DNA of 64,000 nucleotides, taken from positions 34,081,162-34,145,161 of the forward strand of contig NC_092698.1 in NCBI RefSeq assembly GCF_964275005.1, in the 5' to 3' direction. Shown piece after piece: positions 63,951 to 64,000 of this stretch (position 1 is its first letter; every line of letters begins with the position of its first letter). A program made the translations under genes and the position numbers. The DNA is from Diadema setosum (Eukaryota; Echinodermata; Echinoidea; Diadematoida; Diadematidae). The notes below the pieces were generated by a model, which saw only the letters and a program-made list of their open reading frames with translations, did no database searches and had not been told where the DNA came from.

Positions 63951-64000
63951 TGCTGTCAGGCAGAAGCTCGATGGTCTAGTGGAGATGACGCCTGTCCGGA
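63951..64000 (+). repeat. Second tRNA-like unit, cut by the window end
   Basis: TGCTGTCAGGCAGAAGCTCG followed by ATGGTCTAGTGGAGATGACG repeats the sequence at 63831 with one change (G to A), exactly 120 bases on. The unit carries box A; box B lies beyond the window. Confidence 0.8.

Overview
The window looks like animal nuclear DNA. It is AT-rich, sparsely coding, full of microsatellites and scarred by retrotransposon, MITE and tRNA-derived SINE fragments, with GT-AG introns. There are no operons, ribosome binding sites or CRISPR arrays. The transposon mix, the many TAGGCCTA palindromes and a Gbx homeobox gene suggest a marine invertebrate, perhaps a deuterostome such as an echinoderm. That placement is inference, because nothing in the window fixes the species.

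The one securely identified gene is a Gbx (gastrulation brain homeobox; Drosophila unplugged) orthologue on the plus strand, in two coding exons. Exon 1 (7781-8459) starts at an ATG with an in-frame stop just upstream and carries an eh1-like repressor motif. Exon 2 (51970-52637) carries the homeodomain and the Gbx-type C-terminal motif [16 protein letters not shown]. The exons join in phase into a 448-residue protein across a 43.5 kb intron, which fills most of the window.

Layout: 1-455 is a folded repeat array. 456-7190 is intergenic DNA with microsatellites. 7190-7780 is the probable gbx promoter and leader. 8460-51969 is the intron, holding two dead non-LTR retrotransposon ends, two probable retroelement 3' tails, several foldback elements, two tRNA-derived SINE fragments, many simple repeats and a few blocks that could be cis-regulatory. 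52638-54780 is the gbx 3' side with a tRNA-derived SINE. 54780-58650 is repeat-rich spacer. From about 58690 a CpG-rich block with a recurring palindromic motif leads to a possible first exon of a second plus-strand gene (ATG at 59314, donor at 59349). A possible terminal exon lies at 62482-62601. Between and after them are diverged direct repeats, a foldback element and, at the right edge, tandem tRNA-like units of 120 bp.

I found no wholly new multi-gene system. The best leads are the homeodomain-site clusters inside the gbx intron, the CpG-rich motif cluster at 58697-59166, the two-copy foldback family, and the tandem tRNA-like units at the right edge.
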